Positions 1 through 4,173 of a DNA stretch of 7,334 nucleotides are shown piece after piece. The position numbers were made by a program, and so were the translations under genes. This stretch comes from an uncultured Anaerolineaceae bacterium (lineage in GTDB: Bacteria; Chloroflexota; Anaerolineae; Anaerolineales; Anaerolineaceae), in NCBI GenBank assembly GCA_937897615.1, contig CALCNO010000164.1, forward strand, positions 1 to 7,334. The letters run 5' to 3'. The notes below the pieces were generated by a model. It saw nothing but the letters and a program-made list of their open reading frames with translations, was not told the DNA's origin and searched no databases. Numbering within the stretch: position 1 is the first letter of the stretch; every line of letters starts with the position of its first letter.

Positions 1-1760
1 TAGCCGCGGTTGATGTCTTTGACGGCCACACGAATATCCGGGTCGTTGCGCAGGTAGACATAATCGCCATCGTACTCCAGGTAATCTTCATCGGTCTTGA
101 GCACCTGGGCCGCATTGCGTATGAGGATGGCAATGAGCTTATCGGCGGCGCGCACAATGGCCCGCCCGCCCTGGGTGGTGAACATGGAGCCAATGGTCTG
201 CCACTCGTAGGGGGAGAACTGGGTATCGATCTCGTTGTACACACGCACGCGCTCGGGGTCGATCTTGAGCGCCTCAGCCGCGATCTGGCGCACGATGGTG
301 CGCAGGCCCTGGCCAACTTCGGCGCCGCCCATGTTCACAGAAACGCTGCCGTCAATATTCATCTTCATGTAGCAGCCCTTGGTCGAGAACGGTGCGCCCT
401 TGGGGGACTTCATCACCGTGGCAACGCCGCGGCCGTAGTAGTAGTTCTCGTCCTCTTTGGGTTTGGGGGTGCTAAAGACGGTCTTTTCGATGATGTCCAC
501 GCACTTGGTGATATCGCCGTGGGTCTTCCACATTCTTTCGCCCAGCGCGTTCACCTTGCCCTCGGTGAGCAGGTTGATCTTGCGCAGCGCAAAGGCGTCC
601 ATGTTCAACTTGCGCGCCAGCATGTCCATCATGCGCTCGGTGGCCAGCTGCGATTCCTGATGCCCGTAACCGCGATAGGCGCCCACCGGCGGGGTGTTGG
701 TGTACACGGTGTAACCGGTGAGGTCGCAGTGCTCGAACTCGTATGGGCCGGCGGAATTATGCGTGGCGGCGATGGTGACGTTGACGCCGGTATCGGCAAA
801 AGCGCCGGTGGTGTGCAGAATCTCGGATTTGATGGCCACCAGCTTGCCATCCTTTTTGGCGCCGATCTTCATACGCGTGCGGATGCCGTGCGCGATCAGC
901 GTGGAGGTGAAGTCCTCTTGCCGCGTGCCCACCCACTTGACGGGGCGGCCTGGCACAAAGCTGGCGATCCAGGCAATGGTCTGCTCCACGGTGATATCGG
1001 ACTTGTAGCCAAAGCAGCCGCCGATATCCGGAGTGTGAACGCGCACATCACCCACCGGCAGGCCGTAAGAGCCGGCCAGGTCTTCGCGGATGATGAAGGG
1101 GCAAATGGAGGACGACCAGACCTCGATGGTCTTGTCGGTCTTGAACCAGACGATGCTGCCGTGCGGCTCGATGGCGGCGCAGGAGGCCAGCGGGTAGTTA
1201 AACTCGCCTTCCACGATGACATCGGCATCCTCAAAACCGGCCTCGCCTTTGCCTTTGAGCAGGTGGTACTGGTGGGCAATGTTGGTTTTCTTCTGCGGTT
1301 TGAGGGTGGGCAGATGCCAGTATTCGCCGTTGTCCTCGTGCACCAGCACAGCGCCGGGTTTCATGGCATCACGCGCATCAATGAGCACGGGCAGGGGTTC
1401 GTAGGTCACTTTGATGGCCGGCAGGGCTGCATTGGCATGGGCCAGCGTGTCGGCAATCACGGCTGCCACCGGCTCGCCGATGTGGCGCACCTTCTCAACC
1501 GCCATGGGGATCTGGTCTTTGATGTTATCGCCGTAATGGAAGGTACAGCCCTTGCCGGTGACCACTTTGACCACACCGGGCATTTTTTCAGCCTCGCTGG
1601 TGTCGATCTTGAGGATCCTGGCGTGAGCGTATTCCGGGCGGAGGATGGCCGCATGCAGCATATCCGGTAGGCGCACGTCATCCAGGTAGATCGCCTGACC
1701 GGTGACCTTGTTGATCGCATCCGGTCGGTTGTAATCTTTCCCCAGGTATTTAAATTTCAT
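1..1760 (-). CDS. Xanthine dehydrogenase-family molybdopterin-binding (large) subunit, 3' end cut off by the window
   Basis: Reading the minus strand from the ATG at 1760 gives 586 codons with no stop, running off the left edge. A Shine-Dalgarno AAGGAG (1767-1772) sits 6 nt before the ATG, and the N-terminus aligns with the family start (DAINKVTGQAIYLDDVRLP, residues 14-32). Residues about 14-125 form the hammerhead domain (HIGEPVAAVIAD at 93-104). The first Moco-binding domain spans about 150-410 (IEPHGSIVW 197-205, GGCFGYK 247-253, RPVKWVGTRQED 272-283, GAYRGYG 360-366). The second begins near 440 (GQGLRT 483-488, SPYEWQTIGS 516-525). Known for the family: these subunits bind molybdopterin-cytosine dinucleotide and hydroxylate N-heterocycles, aldehydes or acyl-CoAs, together with FeS and FAD subunits. 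Family length is about 750-800 aa, so roughly 170-200 residues are missing, including the catalytic GxGE glutamate. Substrate cannot be assigned. Several cofactor motifs are atypical (see findings). It probably has its own promoter in the 185-nt gap upstream. Confidence 0.95.
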   Translation of the reverse strand, partial: MKFKYLGKDYNRPDAINKVTGQAIYLDDVRLPDMLHAAILRPEYAHARILKIDTSEAEKMPGVVKVVTGKGCTFHYGDNIKDQIPMAVEKVRHIGEPVAAVIADTLAHANAALPAIKVTYEPLPVLIDARDAMKPGAVLVHEDNGEYWHLPTLKPQKKTNIAHQYHLLKGKGEAGFEDADVIVEGEFNYPLASCAAIEPHGSIVWFKTDKTIEVWSSSICPFIIREDLAGSYGLPVGDVRVHTPDIGGCFGYKSDITVEQTIAWIASFVPGRPVKWVGTRQEDFTSTLIAHGIRTRMKIGAKKDGKLVAIKSEILHTTGAFADTGVNVTIAATHNSAGPYEFEHCDLTGYTVYTNTPPVGAYRGYGHQESQLATERMMDMLARKLNMDAFALRKINLLTEGKVNALGERMWKTHGDITKCVDIIEKTVFSTPKPKEDENYYYGRGVATVMKSPKGAPFSTKGCYMKMNIDGSVSVNMGGAEVGQGLRTIVRQIAAEALKIDPERVRVYNEIDTQFSPYEWQTIGSMFTTQGGRAIVRAADKLIAILIRNAAQVLKTDEDYLEYDGDYVYLRNDPDIRVAVKDINRG

Positions 1761-1827
1761 ACCACACTCCTTGAAACGGATAAAATGGGTCGAACAGGCT
1801 TACTATCAATTGCCAATTTCATGGGGG

Positions 1828-1855
1828 AATATCGCATGATATTAGTTTAATGGAA
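1828..1855 (-). promoter_or_regulatory. Tentative promoter with an operator-like palindrome upstream of the molybdoenzyme gene
   Basis: Bases 1828-1843 read AATATC-GCAT-GATATT, a perfect 6-bp inverted repeat around 4 nt. On the minus strand its GATATT half can serve as a -10 box, with TTCCAT (1850-1855) as a poor -35 box 16 nt upstream. This would start transcription about 60 nt before the ATG at 1760. The hexamers match the sigma-70 consensus weakly (4/6 and 3/6), so the promoter call is a guess. The symmetry itself is visible. If real, a dimeric regulator bound there would block the -10 region. Confidence 0.25.
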
Positions 1856-1875
1856 TTAAGTACAGAGTTCAAGCA

Positions 1876-1897
1876 AAAAGTGAAAGAAATCACTTTT
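1876..1897 (-). terminator. Possible weak intrinsic terminator after the protease operon
   Basis: On the minus strand AAAAGTGA-TTTCTT-TCACTTTT forms a perfect 8-bp stem with a 6-nt loop, 48 nt past the stop of the DUF2723 gene. It ends in a run of five T, then GCTTG. The stem has only two G:C pairs and the T-run mostly overlaps the stem, so it would be a weak terminator. The symmetric A/T flanks mean it could act in either direction. It is the best hairpin I see between the operon and the next gene. Confidence 0.35.
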
Positions 1898-1945
1898 ATC
1901 AGGATATAAAAACATATTTATTTAGCTACTGGATAAGCCTGGGCT

Positions 1946-3487
1946 TTATTTCTGGTTTACCACCGACAACCGGAAATAATTCTCCTGAGGAATGTACTCA
2001 AACCTGCGCAGGTACAACGGGTCATATTCAATAATGTACACATTGCGCTGCTTAATCTCGTTGTTCACGAAATCCAATTCCTGCTGCGAAATCTTCTCCA
2101 TGATTGACTTATGGTCAAAGTGCTGTGCCCAGTACTTGTAGTACTGAGCGGCATTGATTCTGGAGCGATTAATGATCTTCAAATCAGGGCGCAACCCTTC
2201 AACCGTCTGATAGTACTCAAGGATCACCGCAGAAGACCATTGGGAAATAATGGTGGAGTTGGGGGCTGCGGAAGACAGCACTTCCCGGATTACAATTTCC
2301 TGGTCAGTTTCCTGGCTCATGTCCAGCCAGGAGTAATTTAGAAGTCCGCCGAGCAAAACAGCTAAGGCCAAAATCGAAGCTGTCGCCGTTTTAACCCACG
2401 CAGGAAATACCCTCTTATGTTGGAGCACTCCCAGCCATGCAAAAAGCGCTGCAACACCTTCACCGATAAACAAGGCAGTGATGAGGTAGCAGGGCAAAAA
2501 CATGGTGTCCTTATCAATCACCCGATAATTGATGAAAAAGAGGGCGTTTGCCAAAAAGATGAGCAGTAATCCCACTTTTAGCTTCCAGGTTTTTTGCCAG
2601 TCTGCCACTAAGCCAAAGAAAGCCAGAAGCACGCCAACACCAAAAAAGTCGCGCCAGAGGAACCTGGCTAACCTGGCAACCTCTCCCGGGATTTCGCTCA
2701 GGGAATAGCCAAATGCAAAATAGCCATAGGCCTTTCCCGAGATCATCCAGAACAATCCCTTCAGAGTGGTTAAATCAACATTGTAGTAAGTGCGGACGTA
2801 ATCCAGCTCGGGGCTGGCCAACGAGCGTATCGGCAGGTAAAGGTATGGCAACAGGCCCACAAGAAAAAAGCCACCGCAATAAAGACAATGCTTCCAATTT
2901 TTGATGAGCCCTGTCCTGCCGTATAAAGCCAGCCACAGGTAAGCAGGTAAAAACAGGCCGCCAGAAACATGGTTGGCAAGGCTTAACCCAAAGGCAAATG
3001 AGAATGCAAAGAGATACGCAAATCGTCCAGTTTCGCGCCACTTAAGCAGCAAAAAGAGGTTTAGAGCAAGGAAAAAAGTATGCAGCGTATAAACTTCAGC
3101 AACAATCGCCATTTGCCAGAAATGGCTGGAAATGACCAGAAACACGCTTGCGATCCACGCCGCCAGGAGATTGCCGGTCAACTTGAAAATCACTTTGAAG
3201 ATAAAGAAAACGGTCAAGGCTGCAAAGCAGGCTGACATCAGGTTTAAGCGGAAAGCCAAATCCCTTACGGCCACCAGCAGCGAGAACAATTTTCCAAGCA
3301 ACAGGTAGAGAGGATACCCTGTGGGATGAACAATGCCCAGCGTATACACCCCGGAGGATAACTCTGCGCTGTCAAAGCCGGTAACGCCTGGAGCAAGTGT
3401 GGAGAAATACAGCGCAAAAGAGATCAGCGCCAGTAAAGGTGCTGAGATCACCCTGATCAGTTCTTTCCAATCTTTGCCGCGATACAT
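1946..3487 (-). CDS. DUF2723-family polytopic membrane protein, putative GT-C type glycosyltransferase
   Basis: This 513-aa protein has about ten hydrophobic segments in residues 14-385 and a soluble C-terminal part (about 390-513). The N-terminal signature is that of DUF2723 (Pfam): a first helix (about 14-33), then TGFDSAELSSG (36-46) and GIVHPTGYPLYLLLGKLFS (51-69). Later family-like motifs are AEVYTLH (130-136), ANHVSG (171-176) and VIDKDTMFLP (323-332). Established knowledge: the family is related to GT-C glycosyltransferases, which use lipid-linked sugars outside the membrane, and its animal member TMEM260 is a protein O-mannosyltransferase. Asp39 and Glu42 in the first outer loop would be the candidate catalytic acids; that is inference. 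It is the third gene of the operon, 26 nt after the preceding stop. No convincing Shine-Dalgarno precedes the ATG at 3487, so translation may depend on coupling to the gene upstream. The family call is firm; the acceptor is unknown. Confidence 0.9.
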   Translation of the reverse strand: MYRGKDWKELIRVISAPLLALISFALYFSTLAPGVTGFDSAELSSGVYTLGIVHPTGYPLYLLLGKLFSLLVAVRDLAFRLNLMSACFAALTVFFIFKVIFKLTGNLLAAWIASVFLVISSHFWQMAIVAEVYTLHTFFLALNLFLLLKWRETGRFAYLFAFSFAFGLSLANHVSGGLFLPAYLWLALYGRTGLIKNWKHCLYCGGFFLVGLLPYLYLPIRSLASPELDYVRTYYNVDLTTLKGLFWMISGKAYGYFAFGYSLSEIPGEVARLARFLWRDFFGVGVLLAFFGLVADWQKTWKLKVGLLLIFLANALFFINYRVIDKDTMFLPCYLITALFIGEGVAALFAWLGVLQHKRVFPAWVKTATASILALAVLLGGLLNYSWLDMSQETDQEIVIREVLSSAAPNSTIISQWSSAVILEYYQTVEGLRPDLKIINRSRINAAQYYKYWAQHFDHKSIMEKISQQELDFVNNEIKQRNVYIIEYDPLYLRRFEYIPQENYFRLSVVNQK

Positions 3488-3513
3488 TTCAGGTTTCTGG
3501 GTCGATGCGTTCC

Positions 3514-4173
3514 CTAATTCGGTACGTACAAATCAGGGGTGGTAGTTTGCGTCGGTTCAATGATCGCTACGTCGTTTACCGCCAAAGCGAACAGAGAAAG
3601 ATGCGAAGTCATCCCGCAGATCTGGTGCCGTACGCCATACTCGTATGATGCTAACGGCACCCAGGCCGGGGAACCGCCTGAATCTTCATAGACCTCAACC
3701 CTCATCGGGATGCCGCTCACATACTCATTCCAAAGGTCATTACTCAATGTGAAGCAAATCTCAAGCGGGGTATTGATCTTCACATCCACAATATCTGCGC
3801 CATTTCCGTCCTTGTAGTCGACATTCAATACCAGGGGCCTGCGCCATCCCGGTGTACCTACTTCGGAGAGGAGGTTCGGTTCGCGCATGGTCAGTACAAG
3901 CTGTCCGGATTTATCCAAAGCGCCGGCAGGGATAAAGATCGAGCCATCATCAACGGGTACAGAATTGACGCCACCCGAGATGCTGGCCAGCACGTTGCTA
4001 TCCAGAGGGATTGTGCCCGATATCTGCACAAGCATGGGCTTGCTCTCTGTTGTGCTGATCTCCGGGGCATTCTTGCCAATGGAGATGATCAAGGCAATGA
4101 TCAAAGCTACGATCACCAACAGAATTGCCGTAATAAACAAAACGGGGCCAAAGGATTTTTTCTTTTGCATCAT
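3514..4173 (-). CDS. Membrane-anchored extracytoplasmic protein of unknown function with a ZU5-like beta domain
   Basis: This 219-aa protein starts MMQKKK, then a single long hydrophobic helix (about 8-32), giving a likely N-in, C-out single-pass anchor. There is no lipobox and no clear signal peptidase site. The outer domain (about 45-200) has IPAGAL (81-86) followed by GQLVLTM (90-96), and ends with ICGMTSHLSLFALA (185-198). A PAGAL motif early and a C-x-x-T-H-S-FALA motif late recalls ZU5-like and related adhesion domains of bacterial surface proteins; this is an impression, not a proven homology. Cys140 and Cys186 could form a disulfide. The C-terminus is a short Thr/Pro-rich tail (207-219). 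The start ATG (4173) overlaps the peptidase stop as ATGA, and CTCCC on the plus strand (4184-4188, GGGAG on the message) lies 10 nt before it, so translation is probably coupled. A second ATG directly follows, so the start could be one codon later. Its context suggests a partner or tether for the secreted protease. Confidence 0.85.
   Translation of the reverse strand: MMQKKKSFGPVLFITAILLVIVALIIALIISIGKNAPEISTTESKPMLVQISGTIPLDSNVLASISGGVNSVPVDDGSIFIPAGALDKSGQLVLTMREPNLLSEVGTPGWRRPLVLNVDYKDGNGADIVDVKINTPLEICFTLSNDLWNEYVSGIPMRVEVYEDSGGSPAWVPLASYEYGVRHQICGMTSHLSLFALAVNDVAIIEPTQTTTPDLYVPN

Noticed and set aside
519..1670. Plus-strand open frame of 383 codons opposite the molybdoenzyme gene
   Set aside because: The minus strand here encodes a clear, continuous molybdoenzyme with recognisable motifs. 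The plus frame is rich in Gly, Ala, His and Val with no recognisable domain, as expected from an antisense shadow of a GC-rich gene.
1..1760. Form I aerobic CO dehydrogenase large subunit (CoxL)
   Set aside because: The diagnostic AYRCSFR active-site loop is absent; the loop reads GAYRGYGHQES. The cofactor-domain motifs also differ, so only the broad xanthine dehydrogenase family can be supported.
1761..1945. Molybdenum cofactor or purine riboswitch in the leader of the molybdoenzyme gene
   Set aside because: The region is AT-rich and offers only one short palindrome and one weak hairpin. I could not recognise the conserved cores of either riboswitch class.
1935..1946. AAGCC-TG-GGCTT palindrome at the DUF2723 stop codon as terminator
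   Set aside because: A 2-nt loop is too tight and no T-run follows on the minus strand, so it is unlikely to terminate transcription.
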